A DNA stretch of 64,000 nucleotides from the NCBI RefSeq assembly GCF_018613875.1, contig NZ_JAGGPJ010000012.1:62001-126000 (forward strand). Direction: 5' to 3'. Below are positions 26,739 through 37,909 of this stretch, in pieces. The stretch is from Arthrobacter sp. ISL-28. GTDB lineage: Bacteria > Actinomycetota > Actinomycetes > Actinomycetales > Micrococcaceae. Under the pieces are notes generated by a model, which was not told where the DNA came from, did not search any database, and saw only the letters and a program-made list of their open reading frames with translations. The translations under genes were made by a program, and so were the position numbers. Position 1 is the stretch's first letter. Every line of letters starts with the position of its first letter.

Positions 26739-27791
26739 CTAAATGGCCGCAGCAATGGCGTCACCAATGGTGCTGGTGCTGCGCACTTCGCCGTTGCGGC
26801 TTTCGATATCGGCCGCCACGGCCGACTCGATTTTTCGGGCCGCCTCGGCATATCCCAGGTGGTCCAGCAGCAGCGCCGCCGACAGGATGGCGGCCGTGGG
26901 GTCTGCCTTCTGCTGTCCGGCGATGTCCGGCGCGGACCCGTGGACCGGTTCGAACATCGAAGGCGCGGTGCGGTCCATGTTGATGTTGCCGGAGGCAGCC
27001 AGTCCGATGCCGCCGGTGATGGCCGCTGCGAGGTCCGTGATGATGTCGCCGAAGAGGTTGTCCGTGACGATCACATCGAAGCGTGACGGGTCGGTCACCA
27101 TGAAGATGGTGGCGGCGTCGATGTGCAGGTAGTCATGGCTGACTTCGGGAAATTCCTGGGCGACAGCTTCCACCGTGCGCTTCCACAGGTGCCCGGCGTA
27201 CACCAGGACGTTGTGCTTGTGGACGAGGGTCAGCTTTTTGCGCGGGCGTGCGTTCGCTCGCCGGAAGGCGTCGCGCACCACGCGCTCCACGCCGTAGGCA
27301 GTGTTCAGCGAAACTTCCGTGGCCACTTCCTGGGGCGTTCCCCCGCGCAGGCTGCCGCCGTTGCCCACATATGGGCCTTCGGTGCCTTCCCGGACCACGA
27401 TGAAATCAATGGCTCCCGGCTCGGCGAGCGGGCTGCCCACGCTGCCGTACAGCTTGGAGGGGCGCAGGTTGACGAAATGGTCGAGGCTGAAGCGCAGCTT
27501 CAGGAGCATCTCGCGTTCGATGATGCCGGACGGGATCCGGGTGTCACCGGGAGCCGCACCGACCGCCCCGAACAGGATGGCGTCGCGGGAGCGCAGATCG
27601 TTCAGGACTTCGTCCGGAAGCGTCTCGCCGGTCTCCAGCCAGTGCTGGGCTCCAAGCTTGTAGTGGGTCTGCTCGAGGGTGACGCCTTCTGCGGCGACGA
27701 CCTTTTCGAGGACCTTGAGGGCTTCGGCGATGACCTCAGGGCCAATGCCATCGCCCGGGATGACAGCAAGATTGATCGTGGATGCGCTCAT
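26739..27791 (-). CDS. leuB: 3-isopropylmalate dehydrogenase
   Basis: LeuB oxidatively decarboxylates 3-isopropylmalate. Starting at [10 protein letters not shown] it is 350 residues. Visible are [16 protein letters not shown], the substrate-binding Arg block [26 protein letters not shown], and the metal-binding [15 protein letters not shown]. The NAD site is [14 protein letters not shown]. The frame is open upstream to 27917 but overlaps the sortase end. TATAAT on the minus strand at 27843-27838 is a strong -10 candidate and joins the element shared with ltbR-leuC. Confidence 0.96.
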   Translation of the reverse strand: MSASTINLAVIPGDGIGPEVIAEALKVLEKVVAAEGVTLEQTHYKLGAQHWLETGETLPDEVLNDLRSRDAILFGAVGAAPGDTRIPSGIIEREMLLKLRFSLDHFVNLRPSKLYGSVGSPLAEPGAIDFIVVREGTEGPYVGNGGSLRGGTPQEVATEVSLNTAYGVERVVRDAFRRANARPRKKLTLVHKHNVLVYAGHLWKRTVEAVAQEFPEVSHDYLHIDAATIFMVTDPSRFDVIVTDNLFGDIITDLAAAITGGIGLAASGNINMDRTAPSMFEPVHGSAPDIAGQQKADPTAAILSAALLLDHLGYAEAARKIESAVAADIESRNGEVRSTSTIGDAIAAAI

Positions 27792-27830
27792 GTTTTTCAG
27801 AGTAACGAAATGATCCACATACTGGTCAAA

Positions 27831-27842
27831 CCGTCTCATTAT
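27831..27842 (-). promoter_or_regulatory. Candidate LtbR/NdgR operator upstream of leuB
   Basis: ATAATGAGACGG, read on the minus strand, is identical over 12 bp to the site between leuC and ltbR. It overlaps the likely -10 TATAAT (27843-27838) and the expected transcription start, about 40 nt before the leuB ATG. A repressor bound here would block leuB initiation. Confidence 0.5.
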
Positions 27843-27868
27843 ACGAACGGCGGGAGCGGGCTCGGGTT

Positions 27869-28630
27869 CTATTTTGCCCGGACCGGCGATGCCACCACAG
27901 CCACGTTCTTGCCCCACAGGTCTCCCGTGTAGCAGCTGATCAGCACGAGGCGGTTCGGAACAACGGACCAGATGGAACTGTCCTTCAAGCTCGACTTCGT
28001 GTACGTGGTGACGGAGTCCACTCTGTACCTGAGATTGCCGGCTGACGTGACGACCGTGAAGAGATCGCCAGGGGCCGCGGCAGAGCTCAAGTGGTTGAAA
28101 GGAGCATCCTGGCCCTCCCAGCTGTGGCCGATGACGTAGGTGGTATTCGTCGAGCCGACGCCCGGCTTGCCATAGGGTGTGAGCCAGTACCCGTCCATCG
28201 TCTCTGGCGGCACGATGGACCGGCTGGTGACATCCCCGTTTCCTGGCTTCAGCGGGTGCACCACCACATCCACGGCCGCAGCCGGGTAAATAATGCGTTC
28301 GGGTCTGGAAGCGGTGCTGACCGGCGGCTTCGGGGCTGTGCGTTTAACGGCCGAAGCTGCCTTGCCCGCCGGGGACGCCAGCGCTGAAGGAACGGGCACG
28401 GGGGTGGCTGTGGCCTCTTGCGCCGCGGCGTCGGGAGGTAGGTACCGTGCGATCGGCACCTCCACACCGGACGCCGACAGTGTGTGGCTCCCGCCGACAA
28501 CGCCATAGACAAGCCATGCTGCCAGGAGACCGAACCCGCAAAGCGCCAGGACAACCAGGTCCATGTAGCCAAGGAACAGTCTCCGTTTGCCCGCTACCGC
28601 GGGTCGCAGTCTCCGGCCATGACTTGCCAT
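27869..28630 (-). CDS. Class E/F-type sortase
   Basis: A 253-residue transpeptidase with a basic N-terminus and a single membrane anchor (about 23-45), a Pro/Ala-rich linker and a sortase barrel from about 110. The catalytic His is H169 in YVIGHSWEG and the Cys is C233 in LVLISCYTG. No Arg lies between C233 and the last strand; a Lys (K241) is near where Arg is expected. A strong AAGGAGG ribosome site precedes the ATG. It follows the gene of a probable substrate, with a hairpin between them. Confidence 0.88.
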   Translation of the reverse strand: MASHGRRLRPAVAGKRRLFLGYMDLVVLALCGFGLLAAWLVYGVVGGSHTLSASGVEVPIARYLPPDAAAQEATATPVPVPSALASPAGKAASAVKRTAPKPPVSTASRPERIIYPAAAVDVVVHPLKPGNGDVTSRSIVPPETMDGYWLTPYGKPGVGSTNTTYVIGHSWEGQDAPFNHLSSAAAPGDLFTVVTSAGNLRYRVDSVTTYTKSSLKDSSIWSVVPNRLVLISCYTGDLWGKNVAVVASPVRAK

Positions 28631-28652
28631 GACGCCTCCTTAGAGAGAAATA

Positions 28653-28693
28653 GCTGAGCGGGTGCCACGTTGCGCACGTGGCACCCGCTCAGC
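28653..28693 (-). terminator. 18-bp perfect hairpin between surface-protein gene and sortase gene
   Basis: The arm at 28653-28670 (GCTGAGCGGGTGCCACGT) is the exact complement of 28676-28693, with a 5-nt loop. It lies 9 bp past the surface-protein stop and about 20 bp before the sortase ATG. There is no T-run, so it may be a partial terminator or an mRNA-stabilising hairpin giving more substrate than sortase. Confidence 0.65.
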
Positions 28694-28701
28694 ACTGCCT
28701 G

Positions 28702-29358
28702 TCAGCCCTCAAGCTTCCGGGCCCGGGCTCCGCCCCGCGCGAGTACCAGCGCGGACAGACCGGTAAACAGGGCCGTCAGCGAGGCAAGCCATGCCGGGAT
28801 CCCTGTCTCGGTTCCCCCGCCAGCAGCCGTCTGAACGTTGTATCCCGCATTGGTCGCCGCCGGTACCGCAACGGGCGCAGCCGCAACGGGAACCGCCGCA
28901 ACGGGAACCGCGGCGGCCGGCTTGGCCGCTGGCTTAATAACTGGTGCTGCCGGCTTCACCACCGGGGCCGCCACCGGGGCCGCCGGCACCTCTGCTGGCG
29001 GTGCCACAACTGGAGGCTGCTCCGCCGGAGGCTGCTCCGCCGGAGGCTGCTCGGCCGGAGGCTCCTCCGCCGGTGGCTCCTCCGCCGGTGGCTCCTCGGC
29101 CGGAGGCTCCTCGTTCTCTGGGCATCCATGGCCGATGCCGTTTCCGTTGCCGCCGTTACCGTTCCCGCCGTTGCCGTTCCCGCCGTTCCCGTTGTCATGA
29201 CCGTTGTCATTGACGTCAATCTCAATGACCGGGTTCTGCTCGGAGCCAGTTTCATGGCAGATCTCGACCTGCCCGTCGCCCGGCGCGGCACCCGCCGGAA
29301 TCGTGATGCCCAAGAGTCCAAGACCCAATAGCCCCACAGCCGCGATTGTTCGTCTCAT
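28702..29358 (-). CDS. Secreted wall-anchored repeat protein, probable sortase substrate
   Basis: A 218-residue protein starting MRRTIAAVGLLGLG after a GGAGGGG site. It has a signal peptide cleaved after AGAA or so, a short Cys-containing module (VEICHETGSEQNPVIEI) seen at the N-terminus of many actinobacterial surface proteins, GNGGN repeats, seven or so EEPPA/EQPPA repeats and a Pro/Ala/Val spacer. The C-terminus has TETG (183-186), a hydrophobic stretch and a basic tail RGGARARK, a sorting-signal layout without a classic LPXTG. The adjacent sortase is the likely anchor enzyme. Confidence 0.82.
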   Translation of the reverse strand: MRRTIAAVGLLGLGLLGITIPAGAAPGDGQVEICHETGSEQNPVIEIDVNDNGHDNGNGGNGNGGNGNGGNGNGIGHGCPENEEPPAEEPPAEEPPAEEPPAEQPPAEQPPAEQPPVVAPPAEVPAAPVAAPVVKPAAPVIKPAAKPAAAVPVAAVPVAAAPVAVPAATNAGYNVQTAAGGGTETGIPAWLASLTALFTGLSALVLARGGARARKLEG

Positions 29359-29646
29359 TTCGTGTCCCCTCCATACTTCTGGTTCAAACCGACCAGACCA
29401 TGGGGTATTTCCGCCTTTCAAGGGACCACTGTTCGAACGTCAAACGGTGGGATCAAGGGTGCTGGATACTCCCAAGGGTGTTGTCAGTCTGCTTGCCTTT
29501 TCAGCGTAGGATGCGGCTCTGCGCCAGTCCCGAGTAGTCACTACGCCTTCTTTGAGGGCCAATTACCTGCTGGTGGCGGGTTTGTCACCCAGGTGTACTC
29601 GGCCACCACTTGGACGCCGGCCAAATGGGCAGCCGGGCGAAGAAAA
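29359..29646. other. Gap upstream of the surface-protein gene
   Basis: Together with the metG terminator this forms a 356-bp gene-free stretch. It should hold the promoter of the surface-protein gene. I see no credible reading frame and no structured RNA. Confidence 0.5.
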
Positions 29647-29684
29647 ATGCCCCCTTGCCCGGACAGACCGGGGCAAGGGGGCAT
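29647..29684 (-). terminator. Terminator after metG
   Basis: On the minus strand ATGCCCCCTTGCCCC and GGGCAAGGGGGCAT form a stem of about 14 bp followed by a TTTTT run. It begins about 30 bp past the metG stop. Confidence 0.88.
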
Positions 29685-29714
29685 GGCGGCAGCGACGTGC
29701 CGGAAAGGGCAGGG

Positions 29715-31274
29715 TCAGGCCTCGGCCGGCTCCTCGTATTTGGGGAAGACCGGCGCGGGGGCCGGAAGTTCGATGCCCGGGACGATCGGCGTCGAAATGG
29801 CAGAGAACTGCCGGGGGGCCCCTTCAGCCTGGCCCAGCGTGGCCAGGAGGGTGGCCATTGCTGTCGGCATGACGGGCTGCGCCAGGATCGCCACAATGCG
29901 CAGTACTTCCAGGGTCACATACAGTACGGTCTGCATGCGTTCGACGTCGGTCTTCCGCAGGACCCACGGGGCCTGCTCGGCGAAGTACGCGTTGGTGTCG
30001 CCCAGGACGCCCCAGATTGCTTCGAGGGCCCGGCTGAATTCCTGTTTGTCGAAGGCGGCACGCGCCTGGTCGAGCAGGGCGTTGGCCTTTGCCAGGATGG
30101 CCTGGTCCTCCGCGCTGAACTCGCCGGGAACCGGCACGCGGCCCTCGCAGTTCTTCGCCACCATCGACAGCGAACGCTGCGCCAGGTTTCCGAAGTTGTT
30201 GGCAAGGTCCGAGTTCATCCTCCCCACGATCGCCTCGTGGTTGTAGCTGCCGTCGGCGCCGAAGGGCACCTCGCGCAGGAAGAAGAACCGTACCTGGTCC
30301 AGGCCGTACTGGGCCACGAAGTCTGCCGGCGCCACCACGTTGCCGAGTGACTTGGACATCTTGACGCCGTTGTTGTGGAGGAAGCCGTGGATCATGATGC
30401 GCTTGGGGAGTTCCAGCCCCGCGCTCATGAGGAAGGCAGGCCAGTAGATGGCATGGAAGCGCGAGATGTCCTTGCCGATGATGTGAACGTCTGCAGGCCA
30501 GTACTTCCGGAACGATTCCGAATCAACATCCGGGTAGCCGGCACCGGTCAGGTAGTTGGTCAGCGCGTCCACCCAGACGTACATGACGTGCTTGTCGTTG
30601 CCCGGTACCGGGACCCCCCAGTCAAAGGTGGTGCGGCTGATGGACAGGTCTTCCAGGCCGCGCTTGACGAAGCTGATGACCTCGTTGAAGCGGGACTGCG
30701 GGGCGCCGAATTCCGGCTGCTGCTCATACAGCGCCAGCAGCTTGTCCTGGTAGTTGGAGAGACGGAAAAAGTAGCTCTCCTCGGCGGTCCAGGTCACCGG
30801 GGTATCGGTCTCCTTGGTGTACCGGGCACCATCCTCCTTGACCACGGTGTCGTCCTCCACGTAGTAGGCCTCGTCGCGGACGGAGTACCAGCCTTCGTAC
30901 TTGGACAGGTAGATGTCCCCGTTGGCTTCCATCTTTTTCCAGATGGCCTGCGATGCGGTGTAGTGGTCGTCGTCCGTCGTGCGGATGAAGCGGTCATAGG
31001 AGATGGCCAGGGTGGCGTGCGCCGCCTTGTAGATTTCCGCGTTCCGGTCCACGAGTTCCTTGGGCGTGAGCCCTTCCTTCTCGGCGGCCTGGGCGATCTT
31101 CAGCCCGTGCTCGTCAGTGCCGGTCAGGAACATCACGTCGTAGCCATCAAGCCGCTTGAAACGGGCCATTGCATCGGTGGCAATGTATTCGTAGGCATGG
31201 CCGATGTGCGGCACGCCGTTGGGGTACGTGATGGCCGTGGTGATGTAGAACGGGCTCTTGTCTGAGGAAGTCAC
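29715..31274 (-). CDS. metG: Methionine--tRNA ligase
   Basis: A class I synthetase of 519 residues. HIGH is present as [10 protein letters not shown] (H23-H26) and KMSKS as [11 protein letters not shown]. The connective region lacks the four-Cys zinc knuckles of the E. coli form and has [12 protein letters not shown] instead, as in the short mycobacterial type. There is no C-terminal tRNA-binding EMAP domain. It sits 35 bp downstream of the ABC transporter ATPase gene. Confidence 0.96.
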   Translation of the reverse strand: MTSSDKSPFYITTAITYPNGVPHIGHAYEYIATDAMARFKRLDGYDVMFLTGTDEHGLKIAQAAEKEGLTPKELVDRNAEIYKAAHATLAISYDRFIRTTDDDHYTASQAIWKKMEANGDIYLSKYEGWYSVRDEAYYVEDDTVVKEDGARYTKETDTPVTWTAEESYFFRLSNYQDKLLALYEQQPEFGAPQSRFNEVISFVKRGLEDLSISRTTFDWGVPVPGNDKHVMYVWVDALTNYLTGAGYPDVDSESFRKYWPADVHIIGKDISRFHAIYWPAFLMSAGLELPKRIMIHGFLHNNGVKMSKSLGNVVAPADFVAQYGLDQVRFFFLREVPFGADGSYNHEAIVGRMNSDLANNFGNLAQRSLSMVAKNCEGRVPVPGEFSAEDQAILAKANALLDQARAAFDKQEFSRALEAIWGVLGDTNAYFAEQAPWVLRKTDVERMQTVLYVTLEVLRIVAILAQPVMPTAMATLLATLGQAEGAPRQFSAISTPIVPGIELPAPAPVFPKYEEPAEA

Positions 31275-31309
31275 GGGCGGAAAGTTACCTTTAGTGCGGA
31301 GGGATGGTT

Positions 31310-32065
31310 CTAGATCAGTTCAGTCAGCGTATCGCTCAGCCGGACCAATTCGTGGTCGTGTGAAGCAACCAGGACGGCAATGCCATCGGACGTGGTGTCC
31401 TTGAGGATGCTGATGATCCTGTTCGCGGAGGCACGGTCAAGGCTGGCCGTTGGCTCATCGACCACCAGGACACGCGTTCCCAGAATCAGGGCACGGGCAA
31501 TCGCAACCCGCTGGCGTTCGCCGCCGGAAAGCTGGGCGGGCCGGTGCCGCATCCGGCGGCCCAGTCCCACGAGGTCCAGCAGGTCCTTGGCCATGTCCCG
31601 GCGCTGGTCCACTTCACCGTCCGGAACGGCGGGCAGCAGCACGTTCTCAAGGGCGCTCATGCCGTCGATCAGCGCGCCGCCCTGGTCGACGTAGCCGATC
31701 AGGGCGCGCCTGCGGTCCGCGATCTCGTCATCGCCCATGCTTTCGAGCGACTGGCCTTCCCAAAGCACCCGGCCCGACGTCGGCAGGGTAAGTCCCGCTC
31801 CCACTGTCAGGATGCTGGTCTTGCCGGAGCCGCTTCGGCCGGCGACACAGTGCATCTCACCCGCGTCCAGCGTCAGGTCGAGGCCCTCCACCACGCTGAC
31901 GGCGTCGGCTCCGCCTTTTCCGCCACCGTAGCGGATGGTGATGTTGCTCAGTTCGAGCGGGGTACCGTGATCGGCGGCCTTGACGAGGGTGTTGGCGCGC
32001 GTCAGAAGCGAGCTCTCGCCGTCGTCGTTCCCGCGCGTCCGGCGAAGGTTAAGGTCCTTGGTCAT
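31310..32065 (-). CDS. ABC transporter ATP-binding protein (MacB/LolD type)
   Basis: A 251-residue ATPase. Walker A is GRSGSGKT (76-83), the signature is [15 protein letters not shown], Walker B is [13 protein letters not shown] and the switch His is in VASHDHELV. The ATG at 32065 overlaps the permease stop as ATGA, so this start is preferred over one 33 bp upstream. The first 35 residues are a polar extension. With the FtsX-like permease it forms a mechanotransmission-type ABC system rather than a substrate importer. Confidence 0.92.
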   Translation of the reverse strand: MTKDLNLRRTRGNDDGESSLLTRANTLVKAADHGTPLELSNITIRYGGGKGGADAVSVVEGLDLTLDAGEMHCVAGRSGSGKTSILTVGAGLTLPTSGRVLWEGQSLESMGDDEIADRRRALIGYVDQGGALIDGMSALENVLLPAVPDGEVDQRRDMAKDLLDLVGLGRRMRHRPAQLSGGERQRVAIARALILGTRVLVVDEPTASLDRASANRIISILKDTTSDGIAVLVASHDHELVRLSDTLTELI

Positions 32066-34857
32066 TGGACTACTTTCGTTGCAATCGGAATCCAGCAAAG
32101 TACAGCCACGAGCCCGGCCAAGGCGGCCCAGAGCGCGGCATAGGGAGCCAGGAGCAGGCCGACTCCCAGGGCACCCAGCACGCCCAGCGGCACCGCCACC
32201 GCGCCCACCAGGGCATTTTCAAAGAAACGGACCTGACGCAGCATGTCAGGGTTCCAGCCCATCGCCTCAAGAGTACTCAGGTACTGGCGCTTGGCCTGCA
32301 GTTCGAAGCGGCCGGTCACGAGCGTCAGCAGGAGGCCCACGGCAACCCCGGAGGCGCCCAGGACGATGCTCGGCAGGGCGACGCTGGTCGCGGCCACGCC
32401 GCTTAGCGCGCTGGCGCCGGCGGCCCGGGGAATATCGATCAGCAGGGCGAGCAGGCCGCCCACTGCCGCCCCGAACACTCCTACGGAGACCGCGAGCGAG
32501 ATGGCGTTGAAGCGGTTGGTGGTCAGCTGCCTGTTGGCGAAGGTCAGGGGGGAATCGACGGCGATGAGCCGCTCGTCGTGCTGGGGCTCCTGGTCCACTT
32601 CTTCGCGGTGGCGGAGCTGCTGCGCGGCAAAGAAGGCGGCAGCCCCGTAAAGGACCAGCACCGATGCCGAGACGATCATCGTGGCGAGATTCCAGCTCAG
32701 CAGGCTCAGGACGATGCCCGCCACGGCCAGCAGCCCGGCACCCACGGCGAACTCCTCCAGCACCCAGGAACGGATCCGCCCCTGGGTCCAGCCCATGGCG
32801 CGCAGGGTGCCCGCCTCGCGGCGGCGCTGGCGGACGTAGCTCACGATGGAAGCGCCGGTCAGCAGCGCTGCGCCGCACAGGGTGAGGAAGAGCAAGGTGA
32901 CGTTGGTTGCGGTCAGCGAGCCGGTCACGGCATCGGCGGCATCCTGCCTGACCCATGACTGCCGGACGGTGCCCAGCGCGGACTCCTTGCCGGCGTCGTC
33001 CTTCGAGTAGCCGGGGACGAAGATATTGGCGTCCTCACGCGCAGAGCCGGCCACGATCGTGACTTCGAGGCCCATGTCGCGGATCTCGTTAGCAAGCTTC
33101 TCAACCTCCGGCTGCGCCTGCTTCCAGCCTCCCGGGGCTGCGGCGCGCACGCGGACGGCGTCAATGACGGAGGCGTTCTTCTCGTACCCCCGGGCGGCCG
33201 CGAGGCCGTAGTAGTCCGTGATGGCGCCAGCGGACTGGCTGGCGAGGCCGGTGGCGCTGAGCGACGGTTTGAGCGCGGTCTCCGCGATGTCCTTGCCCTC
33301 GGCGTCCTTGATCAGGGTCATCGGTGTGGGATCGTAGCCGCCCAAGGGAAGCCTGTTGACATCCCCGGCTGCCTTCTGGACGGTGGCGGGGTCGAATGTG
33401 CCGTACACCATGGCGAGCGGCGCGGCGAGCTTCTTTCCCGTTTCGAGGTTCTCCCGATAGGAGCGTTCATCGACGGGATTACGCTGGGTCTGGTCCACCA
33501 GTTCCCCGGCGGCGGTCTTCTCCGGAAGGCGGTTGACCGTTACCCACTCGCCGGGGGTTGCGGTTTTGTCCACGGCTCCATTGCCCGCGGTCGAACCGTC
33601 CGTGTACTTGGGTGCCGACGCGAAGTTCGTGGTCCAGGTGGCAGGGGTGTAGAGACCGCGGCCAAAGCTCGCCGGGTTGCCCAGCAGCTGGGAGTGGTCC
33701 GTGGACCCCGGCCAGGAGAGGGCGAACGGCGACTTCGAGACGAACGGCAGGTAATCCTTGTCCAGGGAGCGGTCCACCGTCCCGACATCCTTGACCACGT
33801 TCCCGGCCTCATCGATTTCCTCGATTTTTACGGAGTATTTCAGGTCCAGGGACGTGCCCGAGCGGACAATCAGCGGAATGGCCTGGGAATCCTCGGTGAG
33901 CTGACCCTGAAGCTTCGCCTGTTGGTACTGGGTCATCAGGGGTGCCCAGTACTTTAGCTTGACGCCAAGGAAGTCCGGGCCCTCCTCCAGCTCCTTCATG
34001 CCGATGCCGCTGGTGAAGAGGCTTTCAAAGTGGCGGCCCACCGCCTCCGCATTGCGGGCGTCGGCCGGCGGAGCCTTCTCCAGCGGAGCAAGGAAGTCCC
34101 CGGCGGTTCCGAGCAGCGCGCGTTCGGAAACGGGGTCGACGGCGACGACGGACTCGGTGACTTCCGGCGCCATGGGCAGGGACACGGAGAGGTTGAAGAG
34201 GTTGTGCTCGGAGCCGCCGGCGGGTGCCGGGAACTTGATGCCCGTCTCCCCCTCGGGTCCGGCGATGCGGATGCTCTTGCCGCCGGCCGCCTCCTCTTCA
34301 ATGAGGCGGCCCTTGCCGAGGGTTCCTTCGGCGGTGGATTTGAAGAGCGTTTGTTGGGAGGAGCCGTCGGAGCTCGTGGCGCTGGCTGTCAGGCGGTACT
34401 TCTTGGGGGTGTCGCTCAGAACGGATTCTGGTTCCGGCCATTTGCCGGGATCCGTTGCGCTCGGGTCCCCGGCGGTGGCCGTGCCGACAAGTCCGGAGTT
34501 GAAGCCGAGGTAGTCCATCGCTTCAAGCCGCGGGGCTTCAAGGTTCTGGGTGACACGGGACACCAGGCTGATCGGGGCCGCGACCGAGGTGCCGGAAAGG
34601 TCCCGGATGCCCTGCAGCTGGTCGAAGCTGATGCCGCCCTGGCCGTTGGCGATCTCCGGCTGCATCAGAGCGCCCCCGGAACCGGCCTTGGCCTGCACCA
34701 GGATGTCGTAGAGCCCGCGCGAGTTTTCGTCCACGGTCCGGTTCAGCGCGGCCTGCGACTGATTCTGGATTAGGACGGACAGGCACATGGCGGTGATCAA
34801 AATGGCAGCGGTCAGCAGCAGCACTTTGCTTCTGATGAACCTCTGGACGGCGTTCAT
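32062..34857 (-). CDS. FtsX-like ABC transporter permease
   Basis: A 931-residue membrane protein starting MNAVQRFIRSK behind a GGGAG site. It has one N-terminal membrane helix (about 10-32), a very large extracytoplasmic part of roughly 600 residues, then three membrane segments (LLFLTLCGAALLTGASIV onward), a cytoplasmic loop with RRREAGTLRAMGW, and a second group ending the protein. The RxAGTLRAMGW and LSTLEAMGWNPDML motifs are the FtsX-domain coupling helices; two copies imply a tandem FtsX layout. Lipid or lipoprotein handling at the envelope is possible; the cargo is unknown. Confidence 0.9.
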   Translation of the reverse strand: MNAVQRFIRSKVLLLTAAILITAMCLSVLIQNQSQAALNRTVDENSRGLYDILVQAKAGSGGALMQPEIANGQGGISFDQLQGIRDLSGTSVAAPISLVSRVTQNLEAPRLEAMDYLGFNSGLVGTATAGDPSATDPGKWPEPESVLSDTPKKYRLTASATSSDGSSQQTLFKSTAEGTLGKGRLIEEEAAGGKSIRIAGPEGETGIKFPAPAGGSEHNLFNLSVSLPMAPEVTESVVAVDPVSERALLGTAGDFLAPLEKAPPADARNAEAVGRHFESLFTSGIGMKELEEGPDFLGVKLKYWAPLMTQYQQAKLQGQLTEDSQAIPLIVRSGTSLDLKYSVKIEEIDEAGNVVKDVGTVDRSLDKDYLPFVSKSPFALSWPGSTDHSQLLGNPASFGRGLYTPATWTTNFASAPKYTDGSTAGNGAVDKTATPGEWVTVNRLPEKTAAGELVDQTQRNPVDERSYRENLETGKKLAAPLAMVYGTFDPATVQKAAGDVNRLPLGGYDPTPMTLIKDAEGKDIAETALKPSLSATGLASQSAGAITDYYGLAAARGYEKNASVIDAVRVRAAAPGGWKQAQPEVEKLANEIRDMGLEVTIVAGSAREDANIFVPGYSKDDAGKESALGTVRQSWVRQDAADAVTGSLTATNVTLLFLTLCGAALLTGASIVSYVRQRRREAGTLRAMGWTQGRIRSWVLEEFAVGAGLLAVAGIVLSLLSWNLATMIVSASVLVLYGAAAFFAAQQLRHREEVDQEPQHDERLIAVDSPLTFANRQLTTNRFNAISLAVSVGVFGAAVGGLLALLIDIPRAAGASALSGVAATSVALPSIVLGASGVAVGLLLTLVTGRFELQAKRQYLSTLEAMGWNPDMLRQVRFFENALVGAVAVPLGVLGALGVGLLLAPYAALWAALAGLVAVLCWIPIATKVVQ

Positions 34858-35057
34858 TGGGCTCCCTGAAACCTGGATGGCGTGCGCACGCCTCATCACC
34901 GCTGAAGGTGAAAGTTGTCCCTTGCGGGCGTACAAAAGGTATTGGCCCGTCTGCCGGCAAGATCCTAAATTCGGACCTAGCCATTGTACGCAGACCGGCC
35001 AATCATACTTGGCAGGGTGGACTCCGTCGGCGCCGAGTTCACCCTGTGTTCATCTTG

Positions 35058-36647
35058 CTAGTCTTCGAGATCCACTTCACGCACCATCTCGGCACCGATA
35101 CCGGCCTTGATGGCGTCAAGGACCTGCTGCGGGACGGAGCTGTCGATCGTCAGCAGCGCCAGCACCTGGCCGCCTTCTGCGTTCCGGGCCACCTGCATGC
35201 CGCCGATGTTGATGTTGTTCATGCCCAGGATGTGGCCGATAGTGCCGATAACCCCGGGCCGGTCCGCATAGGAGACCACAACGAGGTGTTCGCTGATGGG
35301 GATTTCAACGTCGTAGCCGTTGACGCCGACGAGCTTCTGCACCTGCTTGGGACCGGTCAGAGTGCCGGCGACGGAGATCTGGCTGCCGTCGCTCAGGGCG
35401 CCGCGGAGGGTCAGGACGTTGCGGTAGTCCTCGGCATCCGGGGTGGTGATGAGGCGGACATTGATGCCGCGCTGTTCGGCGATGACAGGGGCGTTGACGT
35501 AGGAGACCTGTTCGGTGACAACGTCGGCGAAGATGCCCTTCAGGGCGGCAAGCTCCAGGACCTTGACGTCCAGGGCCGCGATTTCACCGGCGACCTCGAC
35601 GTCGATCTGGGTCAGCGAGTCATGCGTCAGCGCGGTGAAGATGCGGCCAAGCTTCTCGATCAGCGGGATGCCGGGGCGGACATCGGGGGCTATCACGCCG
35701 CCGGCAACGTTCACGGCATCGGGCACCAGCTCACCGGCGAGGGCGAGCCGGACGGACTTCGCCACGGAGACGCCGGCTTTTTCCTGGGCTTCGTCCGTGG
35801 AGGCGCCCAGGTGCGGGGTCACCACCACGTTGTCCAGCTTGAAGAACGGCAGGTCGGTACTGGGCTCCTGGGCGAAGACGTCCACTGCCGCTCCGGCGAT
35901 CTGGCCGTCCTGCAGCGCCGTGTAGAGGGCTTCCTCGTCCACGAGTCCGCCGCGGGCGACGTTGATGACGTAGGCCCTGGACTTCATCTTGGTGAAGGCG
36001 TCCGCGCCGAGCATGCCGACCGTCTCGGGGGTCTTGGGCATGTGGATCGTGACGAAGTCCGACTGGGCCAGCAGCTCGTCGAGGGTCACCAGTTTCACGC
36101 CGAGCTGGGCGGCACGGGCCGAGGTGATGTAGGGGTCATACGCGAGGATTTCCGTGTCGAAGCCCTGGAGCCGGGCGGCCACCAAGGCACCGATGCGGCC
36201 CAGGCCGATGATGCCGATCTTTTTCTCGAAGAGTTCGATGCCCGTGTACTTGGAGCGCTTCCATTCGCCGTCCTTGAGGGCAGCGCTGGCCTGCGGGATG
36301 TGGCGTGCGAGGCTCAGGATGTGGCCGACGGTGAGCTCGGCGGCGGAGACGATGTTCGACGTCGGGGCATTGACCACCATGACGCCGGCCTGCGTGGCCG
36401 CCTTGATGTCAACGTTGTCGAGGCCGACCCCGGCGCGGGCGATGACCTTCAGGTTCTTCGCCGCTGCGATGGCTTCGGCGTCGACCTTCGTGGCGGACCG
36501 CACCAGAATGGCGTCAACGTCCGCAATGGCAGAGAGCAGCTGGGAGCGGTCGGCGCCGTCGGTCTGGCGGATTTCAAAGTCCGGGCCAAGGGCCTCGATG
36601 GTGGCGGGCGAAAGTTCCTCAGCGAGGAGTACTACGGGTTTTGACAC
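35058..36647 (-). CDS. serA: D-3-phosphoglycerate dehydrogenase
   Basis: SerA commits 3-phosphoglycerate to serine synthesis. The 529 residues are the long mycobacterial-type form: a substrate domain with RAGVGLDNVD, a Rossmann domain with GLGRIG (148-153), catalytic Arg/Glu/His segments (NVARGGLVDEEAL, HLGASTDEAQ), an intervening domain of about 130 residues and a C-terminal ACT domain (residues about 455-529) for serine feedback. It lies downstream of ilvC behind a hairpin, so it may be transcribed separately. Confidence 0.97.
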   Translation of the reverse strand: MSKPVVLLAEELSPATIEALGPDFEIRQTDGADRSQLLSAIADVDAILVRSATKVDAEAIAAAKNLKVIARAGVGLDNVDIKAATQAGVMVVNAPTSNIVSAAELTVGHILSLARHIPQASAALKDGEWKRSKYTGIELFEKKIGIIGLGRIGALVAARLQGFDTEILAYDPYITSARAAQLGVKLVTLDELLAQSDFVTIHMPKTPETVGMLGADAFTKMKSRAYVINVARGGLVDEEALYTALQDGQIAGAAVDVFAQEPSTDLPFFKLDNVVVTPHLGASTDEAQEKAGVSVAKSVRLALAGELVPDAVNVAGGVIAPDVRPGIPLIEKLGRIFTALTHDSLTQIDVEVAGEIAALDVKVLELAALKGIFADVVTEQVSYVNAPVIAEQRGINVRLITTPDAEDYRNVLTLRGALSDGSQISVAGTLTGPKQVQKLVGVNGYDVEIPISEHLVVVSYADRPGVIGTIGHILGMNNINIGGMQVARNAEGGQVLALLTIDSSVPQQVLDAIKAGIGAEMVREVDLED

Positions 36648-36697
36648 GGCTGATCCTCTGCGTTGCAGTCCTGGGGGGTAAAACTAGTCTAGGCCGA

Positions 36698-36744
36698 CGG
36701 AAAGGCCGGGCCCACATTGTGAAGTGTGAACCCGGCCATTTCCG
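36698..36744 (-). terminator. Probable terminator after ilvC
   Basis: CGGAAA-GGCCGGG and CCCGGCC-(AT)TTCCG can pair across a loop of about 20 nt that contains a further short CACA/TGTG pairing. It lies about 28 bp past the ilvC stop, ahead of serA. The T-run is weak. Confidence 0.6.
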
Positions 36745-36771
36745 TGCGGTGGGCTATGCGGAAAGCAAGGC

Positions 36772-37890
<1,119 letters not shown>

Positions 37891-37909
37891 CTATGCCTTA
37901 CTCTCGGCC

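Noticed and set aside
28930..29210. CRISPR-like or satellite repeat array
   Set aside because: The repeats are coding (EEPPA and GNGGN units in the surface protein) and have no spacers.
34857..36644. Plus-strand frame of 595 codons opposite serA
   Set aside because: Composition is that of the complement of a high-GC gene, with no recognisable motif; serA is certain on the other strand.
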